Positions 18,311-26,650 of a stretch of 37,359 bases of DNA are shown here, piece after piece (positions within the stretch are counted from its first letter, which is position 1; each line of letters starts with the position of its first letter). The translations under genes and the position numbers were made by a program. Source of the DNA: a virus; the IMG/VR virus record IMGVR_UViG_3300033144_002427, positions 1 to 37,359 of that record; one strand, given 5' to 3'. The notes beneath the pieces were generated by a model, which was not told the DNA's origin, made no database searches, and saw only the letters and a list, made by a program, of their open reading frames with translations.

Positions 18311-18978
18311 TATTCTATCCTGTAATTAAATGTAGATTTCTGTGTCTTTACAAATTTTTCTGTTTCTAAACCAAGGCGTTCAACTACTTCTAATTTACCT
18401 AATTCCCACCAAGGTTGATAAGCGAATTCATTGTGTTTACCAAATACCCATAAACAATAGGCAGCACCTAAACCCCAACCATCATGTCCTAATTGAATAC
18501 CATGTACTTCAGCAACAGCATTATATCTAGCTGACCAAACTACTTCTCCTACATTGAAGAGTTCTGATACGGATGCTTCGGGAATCATATCTGGATGTTG
18601 ATAAGTAGGCTTTTTTGTTCTTTCTGGTAAGTTTAGCTCATTCAATTTTCTTTTTACTACATGAACTGAACGATATAAACTAGCTGCGATATTAGTGATA
18701 CTATCTCCATTGAGATAATCTACAACCATTTCCTTAATTTCTATATCACTGAAAGGCTGTCCTTTATTAGCTGCGAATCTCTTTTTAGTAAATTCTATTT
18801 TATCGTTATATTCTTGGATAATATTTCCAAGACGTTTAGTATTATAGGATATATTAAGTATTTCGCATGCAGCCTTTTTTGTGATTGGTTTTTCTTCCCC
18901 CAAAAGAAGGACGACACGACTTATAGTCGCGTCGTCCAGACGTTCATAATCTTTCTTTTTTACACCGCGCTTTGCCAT
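18310..18978 (-). CDS. HTH-containing DNA-binding protein with C-terminal all-beta region
   Basis: A 222-residue protein. The first half has two HTH-like units (about 30-60, with KKAACEILNISYNTKRLG, and about 75-115, with ITNIAASLYRSVHVVKRKLNEL). The second half (about 135-200) is rich in Trp, Tyr and Gly and looks like a small beta domain. It is the second of three consecutive DNA-binding genes of related style in this block, which together may regulate phage transcription. The role is not proven. Confidence 0.65.
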   Translation of the reverse strand: MAKRGVKKKDYERLDDATISRVVLLLGEEKPITKKAACEILNISYNTKRLGNIIQEYNDKIEFTKKRFAANKGQPFSDIEIKEMVVDYLNGDSITNIAASLYRSVHVVKRKLNELNLPERTKKPTYQHPDMIPEASVSELFNVGEVVWSARYNAVAEVHGIQLGHDGWGLGAAYCLWVFGKHNEFAYQPWWELGKLEVVERLGLETEKFVKTQKSTFNYRIE

Positions 18979-18979
18979 A

Positions 18980-19330
18980 TTATCCTAATAGGCCAGCAAG
19001 ATATACGGCTGCTTTACCTGTAAAACGATCAACAATATCATCGTCTACTTCTTTTCCCATATCTTCAATCGCTTTCTTGAGTGTAGCAATCGCTTCTGTT
19101 TTATTCACTCTTGCGGCTTTATCTCCGCTAGTTTTAGTTGTACTACCTACTACTTTTTTAACGTAAACATTAGCTTTTGTTAGAATCATACGTACACCAT
19201 TAGCAGTTTTACCTACTTCATCGGCAACTTCTTTAACAATATCCATTGTTGTATCAGGAGTTGGTTCGTGTGCCATGTATGCATCTACTACTTTTTGCTT
19301 TAGTTCATCTGTCCATTCATTCTCTGCCAT
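18980..19330 (-). CDS. Small HTH protein of the same style as the multi-HTH gene
   Basis: A 116-residue acidic protein beginning with WTDELKQKVVDAY and containing GKTANGVRMILTKANVYVKK, the same aromatic-Thr-Glu start and recognition-helix pattern seen in the repeats of the 15453-16166 protein. It is probably a single-unit paralogue. It is the first gene after the promoter at 19360-19388 and has a good GAAGGAAG ribosome-binding site, so it leads the operon that includes the ligase subunit. Confidence 0.7.
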   Translation of the reverse strand: MAENEWTDELKQKVVDAYMAHEPTPDTTMDIVKEVADEVGKTANGVRMILTKANVYVKKVVGSTTKTSGDKAARVNKTEAIATLKKAIEDMGKEVDDDIVDRFTGKAAVYLAGLLG

Positions 19331-19359
19331 TTAAAACTTCCTTCTTTGATTGTTATAAT

Positions 19360-19388
19360 ATTATACCAAATTTAACTTTATAAGTCAA
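19360..19388 (-). promoter_or_regulatory. Sigma70-type promoter with leader and RBS
   Basis: TTGACT (19388-19383), a 17-base spacer and TATAAT (19365-19360) on the minus strand. The expected start near 19353 gives a leader of about 23 bases containing GAAGGAAG before ATG 19330. It is the same promoter family as the others in the window but with a conventional leader. Confidence 0.88.
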
Positions 19389-19651
19389 GTTATATTTAGT
19401 TTGTAGTATTTAAAGGTAGGTTTAGTTTTAATTTGACCTATCTTTACCATGTCTTGCACAAAATTTGGAAAATCATATCCTGGAGTTCCTAATTCTGGCA
19501 ATACTAATTCTGTTATGCTACCTTCCCATAAAGCTAATAGTACTTCCCGCATATTCCATATAAACTTATAATTGCGATATTCTCTAGGGAACTTTATATT
19601 CTTTGAGTTATATAAATAAAGCGCATATATATCTGGTACTAATACTTTCAT
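19385..19651 (-). CDS. Unknown 88-residue protein before the deformylase operon end
   Basis: A small protein rich in Tyr, Phe, Leu and Pro, with no recognised domain, signal or cysteines. It overlaps the deformylase stop by 4 bases and ends next to the -35 box of the promoter at 19360-19388. Real coding is supported by the coupling and the lack of any other use of the segment. Confidence 0.6.
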   Translation of the reverse strand: MKVLVPDIYALYLYNSKNIKFPREYRNYKFIWNMREVLLALWEGSITELVLPELGTPGYDFPNFVQDMVKIGQIKTKPTFKYYKLNIT

Positions 19652-20154
19652 CTCTTTACCTTTTTATATCTATGTAGAGCTTTCAGAGCTTTACTTCTTG
19701 CAAACTCGCCTACCCTATTAATCATAAGAATGCCATTTAGATGATCTATCTCATGTTGCAAACAACAACTAAATAAATCGTACGCTACTATATTTTTAGT
19801 TTCACCCTTTACATCTTCGTATTCAACAGTGACATTTTTATGTCTGTTAACTACTACAGTAGCTCCAGGCAGTGATAGACACCCCTCATTGCTCTTAATC
19901 ATTTTATCAGACATCTTAACCACCCTAGGATTAAGCATAATTCTGGGATCTGAGGGTATTAACTCTGTTACGCATATTTTGAAGGGTAGACCTACTTGAT
20001 TAGCACTAAGCCCTATCCCACCCCTTTTCTTAAGAATCTCTAGCATACTAGCGCCTATTTGTCTATAGGTATCGCCAGTGATTTGATCTACTGGAATTTC
20101 TTTTGTTTTCTCAAATAAATCTTTATTTGGGTACAATGTTATCATTTGTCTCAT
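19648..20154 (-). CDS. def: Peptide deformylase
   Basis: A 168-residue metallohydrolase that removes the formyl group from nascent proteins. All three family motifs are present: GIGLSANQVG near residue 43, EGCLSLPG with the metal Cys near 93, and QHEIDHLNG with the two metal His and catalytic Glu near 135. It is a full-length enzyme of bacterial size, unlike the shortest phage versions. Phage deformylases are known from several marine and enteric phages. It sits at the end of a run of overlapping genes with the methyltransferases. Confidence 0.96.
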   Translation of the reverse strand: MRQMITLYPNKDLFEKTKEIPVDQITGDTYRQIGASMLEILKKRGGIGLSANQVGLPFKICVTELIPSDPRIMLNPRVVKMSDKMIKSNEGCLSLPGATVVVNRHKNVTVEYEDVKGETKNIVAYDLFSCCLQHEIDHLNGILMINRVGEFARSKALKALHRYKKVKR

Positions 20155-20753
20155 TTCTGTCCTTTATAATTATCTAGTATATCTTTCCCCAATTTCGGAT
20201 GTACACAATTTCTAAGTACTTGACCTAAACAATGGTTATTACCATAGTATAATTTTTCCTCATAATGTATGTCTAGCCAATCCATTAAACCATCTTTAAC
20301 ACTATTAATAAAATTAGTAGGTCTTGGTACATCTTCTACATCAAAATTAAAGTTAGACCAGAAGTAGTGTCTACCTACTATTTCAGTAGGGGGGATTAAC
20401 TCTTTATAATAAGGTTTTACGTTTTCTACTATCCAACCCCCTTTAAAAAAATGTTGCAAAAATATTATTTCTTCATATAAAGCTAAGTCAGGATATCTTG
20501 CTGTACGATTTCTACCTGCCTTTACCATTTTACTATGAGATTGACATGGAGGACTACTCCATATAAAATCGAACATATCATATGTATCTAATAATATTTC
20601 ACGTGCGTCTTCAACAAATACATCATCTTGTGGGTATAGTTTTTGATATACTGCTGCTATTTTTGGATCATTTTCTATAGCAACAACTTCTACATCTTTC
20701 CATAGTTTTCTGTTGCCCCCTAATCCCGCATATAAGTTAAGAACTTGTAACAT
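20151..20753 (-). CDS. Small C5-cytosine methyltransferase-like protein A
   Basis: At 200 residues it carries the SAM-binding start LNLYAGLGGNRKLW, the catalytic motif IV SSPPCQSHS with the nucleophile Cys near residue 80, and ENVKPYY as motif VI. It has little room for the target-recognition domain of normal Dcm-like enzymes (over 300 residues). It is a neighbour and probable paralogue of the next gene, overlapping by 17 bases. It could protect phage DNA from restriction by methylating a short site; specificity cannot be read from the sequence. Confidence 0.8.
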   Translation of the reverse strand: MLQVLNLYAGLGGNRKLWKDVEVVAIENDPKIAAVYQKLYPQDDVFVEDAREILLDTYDMFDFIWSSPPCQSHSKMVKAGRNRTARYPDLALYEEIIFLQHFFKGGWIVENVKPYYKELIPPTEIVGRHYFWSNFNFDVEDVPRPTNFINSVKDGLMDWLDIHYEEKLYYGNNHCLGQVLRNCVHPKLGKDILDNYKGQK

Positions 20754-21375
20754 ATTTTATAACCTGTTCTGTTAGATACTTACTATACACAGGCGGTATT
20801 GCCTGTGCTAATTCTTTTTTACTCATCCAATCAATGCCCATCGCAGCACTCCACTCAGCAGTAGTACCAGTATTATGACCCGCAACGGTAAAATAGTCGC
20901 CAGAATCAGTTCTACGTTCTTTTGCTTTGTGTCCCGCATGTGCACACTCCATGTCCACTTTTAATGGTATGTTAGATTCAAATAGCCTATGTCTAAAAAT
21001 CTTTAATCCTGGAAACATTGTTCCGCATAAACGTACAGGATTAATTAAAGGGGCACCTACTACATTTTCTATTATGTAAGGTTTACCTGATTCCTGTAAG
21101 TAATGTCGCGTTATATCTATTAAATCTGGATACTTTGCTCCACTATTTTTATGTTGTTTAGCTGCCCAACTATATGCCTGACAGGGTGGACTAGCCCAAA
21201 TGAAATCGAAATGTTCTGATTCAGTTTCCAAAAAGTCAACTGCATCCCCCTCAAAAAATTCAAAGGGATAATTAGCCTGCCATTTATTATCCACACCACA
21301 TACGGTATCAAATCCGGCGTTATAAATCCCTCTGCTGGCGCCGCCAGCACCACAGAATAAATCAAGTGCTATCAT
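20737..21375 (-). CDS. Small C5-cytosine methyltransferase-like protein B
   Basis: A 212-residue protein with LDLFCGAGGASRGIYNAGF as the SAM site, ASPPCQAYSWA with the catalytic Cys near residue 66, YIIENVVGAP as motif VI, and a C-terminal AIPPVYSKYLTEQV block that resembles motif X. A cysteine/histidine-rich stretch (CAHAGHK) lies in the short variable region. Compared with the adjacent paralogue it keeps more of the canonical motifs. The pair may act as two specificities or as partners. Confidence 0.85.
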   Translation of the reverse strand: MIALDLFCGAGGASRGIYNAGFDTVCGVDNKWQANYPFEFFEGDAVDFLETESEHFDFIWASPPCQAYSWAAKQHKNSGAKYPDLIDITRHYLQESGKPYIIENVVGAPLINPVRLCGTMFPGLKIFRHRLFESNIPLKVDMECAHAGHKAKERRTDSGDYFTVAGHNTGTTAEWSAAMGIDWMSKKELAQAIPPVYSKYLTEQVIKYVTSS

Positions 21376-21614
21376 CCAGGACCCCTTCGTCTTACCGGAT
21401 CGAGCATATCTGTGGAAGTTCTACTAATACTTTCAAACGCACGCACACACCTACTGAGTTCGATTTCTAGTTCTTCTATACGTGCTTCGGCTTTATAGAG
21501 TTCAGAATTTAAATCACGAACTCTATTATTATACATCTGAGGGAGAGTATCTACTACTCCAAACTGATCGTCACCCCATGTGGGTTCCCATTTACCATTC
21601 CTATATTCACCCAT
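21372..21614 (-). CDS. Small coiled-coil protein, unknown function
   Basis: An 80-residue protein with a predicted coiled coil across about residues 30-65 (heptad-like Leu, Ile and Glu) and a basic, proline-glycine C-terminus. It overlaps both neighbours by a few bases in the accessory operon. I recognise no family. Confidence 0.6.
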   Translation of the reverse strand: MGEYRNGKWEPTWGDDQFGVVDTLPQMYNNRVRDLNSELYKAEARIEELEIELSRCVRAFESISRTSTDMLDPVRRRGPG

Positions 21615-22020
21615 CGTAAATTACTTTCCCGTCTGGCATTATTATTGTTATAGGTATACCCTTCTTGCGCGCATACCTTACTGTCGTCCATGTTCCTGAC
21701 CGTACTATCTCAGCACTGTGCGGACACGCCCATAAGTAGTCAGATTCATCTACTATATCCTTATCTCTTTCTATATAGCCTTTTTCAGCTCTACTCTCAT
21801 CATATTCACCAAATGCTCTAGTATGAGGTTTGAAAGGTGGATGACTTACTACCCATACTTCAGGAACTATGTCCTGAAACATTTGAGTAATTTGATAATC
21901 CACTCCCATACAATCCCCTTGATGAAGAACTTCAATATCACTTTCAATAATGAAGTTCTTTACTACATCAAACTGAGCTTCAGTCAAACCCTGCCTAGTC
22001 CCTGTTATTCCTAAGTGCAT
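21607..22020 (-). CDS. SLOG-fold (DprA/LOG-like) nucleotide-binding protein
   Basis: A 137-residue Rossmann-like protein with GITGTRQGLT at the N-terminus, HQGDCMGVD near residue 35, RDKDIVDESDYLWACP, and SGTWTTVRYARKKGIPITII. This is the pattern of SLOG-superfamily proteins (YspA/DUF2493-like and LOG-like), which bind nucleotides or nucleotide sugars. In phages and defence islands SLOG domains are linked to NAD-derived or nucleotide signals. The exact ligand is not visible. It belongs to the overlapping accessory operon. Confidence 0.8.
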   Translation of the reverse strand: MHLGITGTRQGLTEAQFDVVKNFIIESDIEVLHQGDCMGVDYQITQMFQDIVPEVWVVSHPPFKPHTRAFGEYDESRAEKGYIERDKDIVDESDYLWACPHSAEIVRSGTWTTVRYARKKGIPITIIMPDGKVIYDG

Positions 22021-22021
22021 C

Positions 22022-22330
22022 TTAGTCCTTAACTATTTCAAAATCACCATTTGCTAAATTAACAACTCGCCAATTACAAGTATTAGTACTCGCTACAGTT
22101 GTAGTATTTAAAGTACCACCACCAGAAGTTCTACTGTTCCATGTTATATAGGGCTGTTGATGTTGATACCAATAAGGATAATAATTATAATACGGATAAG
22201 TTACATTAATCTCTATAGTACCAGCTTTATCCATAATTTCATCCATTACTGCTTCTAGCTTTTCTAAGCCAGCAGCTTCTAATACATCTGCAATACCTTC
22301 AATGTATTGCATAAATTCTTCTTTCTTCAA
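22022..22330 (-). CDS. Tyrosine-rich small protein, unknown function
   Basis: About 102 residues from a TTG start at 22330 that overlaps the TGA of the gene upstream and has GGAG eight bases before it; an internal ATG at 22312 is an alternative. An acidic helical N-terminus (1-45) leads into a strikingly aromatic stretch (YPYYNYYPYWYQHQQPY, about 46-62) and then a Thr/Ser/Asn-rich segment. No family is recognised. The aromatic run suggests a sticky or phase-separating segment, which is speculation. Confidence 0.6.
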   Translation of the reverse strand: MKKEEFMQYIEGIADVLEAAGLEKLEAVMDEIMDKAGTIEINVTYPYYNYYPYWYQHQQPYITWNSRTSGGGTLNTTTVASTNTCNWRVVNLANGDFEIVKD

Positions 22331-22521
22331 CCTAAATCTCCTAAATTAGTGTCATCAGTTATATACTGATAACCACCTTTATCGTAAGCAATAGCAACCC
22401 TCCCAGCTTTACGCTCAGATTCTCGCTGTGCTTCTATCTCTCCACATGTTAAACACACTTTATAACCTAGTGCTAAACGTGCGGATTCAATTTCTTCTAT
22501 TAAACATTTTGGACAATCCAT
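22327..22521 (-). CDS. Small four-cysteine zinc-finger protein
   Basis: A 64-residue protein with CPKC at residues 3-6 and CLTC at about 23-26, spaced as a single zinc ribbon reminiscent of the DksA/TraR finger, though without the DksA coiled-coil acidic tip. It may bind RNA polymerase or nucleic acid. Its start touches the gene upstream and its stop overlaps the TTG of the next gene. Confidence 0.7.
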   Translation of the reverse strand: MDCPKCLIEEIESARLALGYKVCLTCGEIEAQRESERKAGRVAIAYDKGGYQYITDDTNLGDLG

Positions 22522-22751
22522 TAATGTAATACCCTATTTTGGTGAATTTCACCGTTTTTAATTTTTTCCATATACATTGTAGTAACTATGCATACTGCAT
22601 TATACATTAGTTTATAATCTTCATCACGCACTAATTTAGTATTTAGGATTCTAAGAGCATCCATTAAATATTCTTCAGCAAAATTCTCTAATAAACTATC
22701 CGCATAGTCTAATACTTGTAACTCCTCATCTTCTAAATCCATCTTAAGCAT
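22521..22751 (-). CDS. Small acidic helical protein, unknown function
   Basis: A 76-residue acidic protein of mainly helical composition with no known motif. It is the first gene of an operon with its own promoter at 22775-22803 and a clear GAGGAAACC ribosome-binding site, so expression is well supported even though the function is unknown. Confidence 0.7.
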   Translation of the reverse strand: MLKMDLEDEELQVLDYADSLLENFAEEYLMDALRILNTKLVRDEDYKLMYNAVCIVTTMYMEKIKNGEIHQNRVLH

Positions 22752-22774
22752 GCGGTTTCCTCAATCTAATATAT

Positions 22775-22803
22775 ATTATATCAAAATTTAACTCTCTTGT
22801 CAA
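22775..22803 (-). promoter_or_regulatory. Sigma70-type promoter for the accessory operon
   Basis: TTGACA (22803-22798), a 17-base spacer and TATAAT (22780-22775) on the minus strand, with a leader of about 17 bases to ATG 22751. It drives the block that runs down to the deformylase. The -35 box overlaps the end of the first sulfotransferase gene. Confidence 0.9.
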
Positions 22804-23393
22804 GAGAATTTTCTACTTGGTTCATTTCTGTCATACCAACCTACCCTAGTAGTATCTTTAATAAATGCAGTCTTATCTGATCCTAGGAACTTAGCTATTG
22901 TTAGCATAGTTTTATCAAAGTTATTTATTAAGCTCTCATAAGATATACACATATAGTTCTGTCTAAGTAAACTTTTCCAGAACTCTTTATGTTCATTTAA
23001 ATAATCCCCCGGAGTACTATTAAATTGCCCTAAATAAGTATCTACTATATCTATTTCTTCTCTTATTCCCGGTATATTTCTTATAGCTTCAGATTTTATA
23101 TTTGTACTACGCATGTCTGATAGCTTAGTATTTTTGAATTCTTCTAAAGAATTAGCTACTAACCCTAACCTGTTTCGCATAACAAACATAGACTTTATAC
23201 TATCTTCATTGTTTCTATGCACATAAAATACTGCAGTATCTGGACGTTTCAAATGTGCTAGATGGTGTTTACCATGTCCTGCATACAGGGGTAAGTAATT
23301 TGGTAAATGAAAGAAATTTATATTTAATAACTGTGCCAGATAATGACTACCAGATCTAGGGTGAGCTATTACTTTTGCTGTCTTATACTTCAT
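22800..23393 (-). CDS. Sulfotransferase-like protein 1
   Basis: A 197-residue P-loop protein. HPRSGSHYLAQLL at residues 12-24 is the PAPS-binding 5'-phosphosulfate loop, and FYVHRNNEDSI near 57 fits the 3'-phosphate region. The C-terminal LGSDK and a GWYDRNEPSRKF tail resemble the closing loop of sulfotransferases. It would transfer sulfate to a sugar or protein hydroxyl. It is one of three sulfotransferases in the 22800-26650 cassette. Confidence 0.8.
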   Translation of the reverse strand: MKYKTAKVIAHPRSGSHYLAQLLNINFFHLPNYLPLYAGHGKHHLAHLKRPDTAVFYVHRNNEDSIKSMFVMRNRLGLVANSLEEFKNTKLSDMRSTNIKSEAIRNIPGIREEIDIVDTYLGQFNSTPGDYLNEHKEFWKSLLRQNYMCISYESLINNFDKTMLTIAKFLGSDKTAFIKDTTRVGWYDRNEPSRKFS

Positions 23394-24315
23394 ATTCGTC
23401 TATACACCTCTGTATTTTTCTTGTTATAGAATCTTCATCATAGCAATCAACAAAGTGTTCATTAAAACAATAATGTATAAAATGAATTATTTTTCCCGGA
23501 TCTACTTCTCTAAACATTTTATTTTTTATATCTTCTAAATTTTTTACTGTAAAAGTTGCTGGCGAATAATCACAAGCACCACTAGTAAATACTCTTTTTT
23601 TATGAAATAAAGATTCGAAACCTGATCCAGAATTTACAGTATATATAGCTTTAGCCCCCGCTATAAGATGATGCATTGAACCTTCAATACGTTCACCGTG
23701 AAATTTAACATTTAAACTCATTGGATGGGGTTTTGTATATACTTTTATACCAGTATTTTCATATGCTTCATTAACTAACTTAGATAACTTTACTGTATCT
23801 ATATAAGCATGCTTAGCTACTGTATCGTGCGGTCTTTGCCCCATTACTAAAACATAATCATGTTTAGGTACTTTTGCATTTTCTGGTTGCTTTATTTTAC
23901 TTTCGTTTTTATCAATATAATTTTTCATTTTTGTGGCAGTATACCACAGAGCACTACCATAATCCCTTTCAGGAGCATACCTACTTACAGCTTCCGACCA
24001 ACCACTATATCCCTTTTTATCAAAATACATATAACCAGGAACATATCCCTTTTTGATATGCCACATATTTTTTTGATTACCATAAGTATGATGCCCCAAA
24101 TATATAGTATTGCGCTCAGTAACTACTGTATGGGGGGTCAAGTGTCTCACTTCATAGTCAACTCCTAATTTCTTACATACTTCAGGTATAGCATTGTATA
24201 ATTCCTCCACATCATAGAACCAAATCTTAGCTGTTCTAGCTTTCGATCTATCAATCCAATCCTGTGGTCTAGCTATTAATATTTTCACGTTCGTATCCAT
24301 AAAGTTTAAAATCAT
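23383..24315 (-). CDS. Capsule-synthesis-type glycosyltransferase (KpsS/LipB-like)
   Basis: A 310-residue cytosolic protein. The C-terminal half shows YTKPHPMS near 200, then HLIAGAKAIYTVNSGSGFES and FHKKRVFTSGACDYS, the conserved pattern of the capsule polysaccharide biosynthesis family that transfers Kdo-type sugars. The N-terminal half has a Rossmann-like layout. The start may be ATG 24300 instead of 24315; neither has a clear ribosome-binding site, and both overlap the upstream sulfotransferase gene. The natural acceptor in a phage is unknown. Confidence 0.75.
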   Translation of the reverse strand: MILNFMDTNVKILIARPQDWIDRSKARTAKIWFYDVEELYNAIPEVCKKLGVDYEVRHLTPHTVVTERNTIYLGHHTYGNQKNMWHIKKGYVPGYMYFDKKGYSGWSEAVSRYAPERDYGSALWYTATKMKNYIDKNESKIKQPENAKVPKHDYVLVMGQRPHDTVAKHAYIDTVKLSKLVNEAYENTGIKVYTKPHPMSLNVKFHGERIEGSMHHLIAGAKAIYTVNSGSGFESLFHKKRVFTSGACDYSPATFTVKNLEDIKNKMFREVDPGKIIHFIHYCFNEHFVDCYDEDSITRKIQRCIDEYEV

Positions 24316-24832
24316 CCCCTGCCCATATATTTATATAATGTATTAAATTATCTGTTTTTACATCTTCCCAAGTAAAATGTTCCCTTCGTAACTCATGTGG
24401 CATTTGTATATTCAATTCTGGATATAATGAATCGAAGATTTCTTCTGCTTTTTCTATTTGAATATAGTTCTTTATTCTACTATTTTTATGCCAATAAGAT
24501 TGAGAAGATGTTAGATCAGATCTAACATAACAATTTTTCTTCGCCATACTAGCATACCACTTAGCATAACTTAATTTAGTCTTTCTAGCACTTTTAGGAA
24601 CCCAGGCTTTATAATGATTAGTTACACAAGCATGATATAAAGCACAGAATCTTTCATAGGGATTACGTACAAAAGTAAAACTACTATAATCTTTTAATCC
24701 AGCAGGTATCTTTGTCGAATGATTAAACCCACCAGCAGCTCCAAAATAATCTTCCATTAGTTTAAATCCAGTATGTGAACCAGACTTAGGTGTGGTAATA
24801 AATACTAATTTATATTTATGAGATATTATCAT
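24269..24832 (-). CDS. Sulfotransferase-like protein 2
   Basis: A 187-residue sulfotransferase of the Sulfotransfer_2 type. The PAPS loop is TTPKSGSHT at residues 13-21, and the 3'-phosphate motif FVRNPYERFCALY is near 54. The C-terminal WAGDDFKLYGYE is shared with sulfotransferase 3, so the two are paralogues. It overlaps the TylF-like gene by 4 bases and the capsule-type gene by about 30-47. Confidence 0.85.
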   Translation of the reverse strand: MIISHKYKLVFITTPKSGSHTGFKLMEDYFGAAGGFNHSTKIPAGLKDYSSFTFVRNPYERFCALYHACVTNHYKAWVPKSARKTKLSYAKWYASMAKKNCYVRSDLTSSQSYWHKNSRIKNYIQIEKAEEIFDSLYPELNIQMPHELRREHFTWEDVKTDNLIHYINIWAGDDFKLYGYERENINS

Positions 24833-25416
24833 TTTGTTATCTTTATAGTAGCTTGATTTTTATGAGTTTTAGCTAGTGGTATGTATTCTCTATCAAATTC
24901 AATACACCACTCTTGTAAGGCTTTCCACTCCCCCTCTTCCCAACATTCGTAACTACTTTGTCCTTTTATTAATTCGTCAAATACTATTATAGTGTCTGGT
25001 AGTATTTGATCATTTAATTCTTTTAAAATAGTCTTTGCTGAAGAATATAAATCTGAATCAATATGTAAATATTTTATACTACCTGTATGTTCTTTCTTCC
25101 AATTAGGTATAGTATCCTTAAACCAGCCTTTTATCAGCTTTACATGTCCGGGGACAATAGGTAATCTACTTACAGAAAAGAACCCTTTATTTTTTATATG
25201 GGATCTACTCCAGGCCCAAGACTCAGGTAAACCCTCGAAACTATCGAATCCATATATTTTTTGTGTAGTAAACTTAGCAATACGTTTTATAGTATTACCC
25301 ACATATACCCCAAACTCTATTACATAACCATCTAACTTAGCTTTTTCAAAAGCATTTCTTAAATGTTTTTCTTTATTATAGTATATGGGTATATCATTAA
25401 AATCTTCTATTTTCAT
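24829..25416 (-). CDS. TylF/macrocin-O-methyltransferase-family protein
   Basis: A 195-residue SAM-dependent methyltransferase. VIEFGVYVGNTIKRIA near residues 32-47 is the SAM-binding motif I, YGFDSFEGLPESW near 55 is typical for the TylF family, and LHIDSDLYSSAKTIL plus IIVFDEL give the metal-binding acidic residues. These enzymes methylate sugar hydroxyls. Lying between two sulfotransferases, it probably decorates the same glycan. Confidence 0.9.
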   Translation of the reverse strand: MKIEDFNDIPIYYNKEKHLRNAFEKAKLDGYVIEFGVYVGNTIKRIAKFTTQKIYGFDSFEGLPESWAWSRSHIKNKGFFSVSRLPIVPGHVKLIKGWFKDTIPNWKKEHTGSIKYLHIDSDLYSSAKTILKELNDQILPDTIIVFDELIKGQSSYECWEEGEWKALQEWCIEFDREYIPLAKTHKNQATIKITK

Positions 25417-26000
25417 CTTTTCTCGTATCCATATAATTCAAAATCTTTACCTGCCCATAGATTTACTTTCTCAATAATTTCAGGTGTAGCTAATTCATCA
25501 AAAGATTCATATTTAGAACTACGATTAATATGTGAAAGATAAACTCGTTTCCCCTTTAAAAAGTCTAACTTAGCTATGTCCTCTTGTAAATTTTCAAACT
25601 TTAAAATATGTTTTACATTCTTAATTGGTTCTAAATATTTCCAAGTAGGTAACCATCTAATCCAATCGTAATCTTCATTCTGATCCTTTTGCACATCTTC
25701 TAATAGATAATCTACTAATTCCTCAAAAGATTCATAAGGAATGTTTAAATTATTTCTTTGCGCCATAGCATATATAGACGCTATTCTAGTATAAGGATTT
25801 CTAATAGCTACTATTTTATCGTATGAAGCAGCATAGCTAGGTGGTACTCTATCGTGATGTCTGAAGTTTCTAACCCCTTTTCTATTTCTTACATCTGGAT
25901 TTTTACTGCCACGTATATGTAAAAAGAAGGGACGTAAACTTTCCGATGCGGTCTTTGTCATACTTAAGTATACAAATTTATACTTTCTATTAACAATCAT
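25413..26000 (-). CDS. Sulfotransferase-like protein 3
   Basis: About 195 residues. The PAPS loop is LSMTKTASES at the N-terminus, the 3'-phosphate motif is VAIRNPYTRIASIY, and the C-terminal WAGKDFELYGYEKR matches sulfotransferase 2. I start at ATG 26000, which overlaps the stop of the GT8-like gene as ATGA and aligns the N-terminus with its paralogue; an upstream start at 26021 is possible but would overlap more. Substrate unknown. Confidence 0.85.
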   Translation of the reverse strand: MIVNRKYKFVYLSMTKTASESLRPFFLHIRGSKNPDVRNRKGVRNFRHHDRVPPSYAASYDKIVAIRNPYTRIASIYAMAQRNNLNIPYESFEELVDYLLEDVQKDQNEDYDWIRWLPTWKYLEPIKNVKHILKFENLQEDIAKLDFLKGKRVYLSHINRSSKYESFDELATPEIIEKVNLWAGKDFELYGYEKR

Positions 26001-26650
26001 ACCCAGTGTTTCTCCATCCAAGGTTCCTTTACTTCATGTGGTAAAGGTTTACCATGAAAGCATACTATACTAGAAGATTTTAAATTGCCCTGATAATTAG
26101 TATAATTAATACCCCTTAATTTTCCTTTACCACTAACATGCACCTTATAACTTATTACCTTACCCGGATACATCTCCTGCCAAATATCTGCGTGTGGATA
26201 CTGTATTTCGGGCCAGCCCTGGTCTCCTCCCCTGCATTTATTACCCCGCGTATAGTTTTTCCACATATGATGAACTGCTGGTGGGCGCCACATTTGTAAA
26301 CCTGATCCGAAACCTTCTTTACGATAAAAATCTCTTAAGATAATGAAGTCTCCCTCATATTTTAAAATCTCATTCAAATCGCCGGTAATTACTGTATCTA
26401 AGTCAAAATATAGAATTCGATTGTTTTGATTATATAACGTTTTATTATATAATCCTATTTTGCTATACCAATCCCCCGTGTTAAAGGGTATAGGTTGAGT
26501 ATACACCCTATTATCAATACCCAGAGGGTTGTCTGTAAAACATGTAAATAGGAAATTTTTTGTAGTATTACGTAAAATACCTTTATATAATTTATTAACA
26601 TATTCTGAACCGTACTTAGTTCCAAATTTTAAACATATTATATGTATCAT
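25997..26650 (-). CDS. GT8-like glycosyltransferase
   Basis: A 217-residue putative sugar transferase. RILYFDLDTVITGDL near residues 80-94 contains the Asp-x-Asp metal motif of GT-A enzymes. GFGSGLQMWRPPAV and the C-terminal FHGKPLPHEV with a catalytic-type His fit GT8 and related families. Its ATG overlaps the stop of the HNH fragment upstream. As the first true gene of the glycan cassette it would add sugars that later enzymes methylate and sulfate; this order is inferred. Confidence 0.75.
   Translation of the reverse strand: MIHIICLKFGTKYGSEYVNKLYKGILRNTTKNFLFTCFTDNPLGIDNRVYTQPIPFNTGDWYSKIGLYNKTLYNQNNRILYFDLDTVITGDLNEILKYEGDFIILRDFYRKEGFGSGLQMWRPPAVHHMWKNYTRGNKCRGGDQGWPEIQYPHADIWQEMYPGKVISYKVHVSGKGKLRGINYTNYQGNLKSSSIVCFHGKPLPHEVKEPWMEKHWV

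Noticed and set aside
18962-18972. AGCGCGGTGTA on the minus strand, resembling the T5 single-strand nick consensus
   Set aside because: It is explained by the codons for Lys-Arg-Gly-Val in the HTH protein, and only one copy was noticed. Too weak to call.
20151-26650. A DNA hypermodification pathway combining the methyltransferases with the glycosyltransferases
   Set aside because: No TET/JBP-type oxygenase, hydroxymethylase or base-modifying kinase is visible, and the sugar enzymes look like surface-glycan types.
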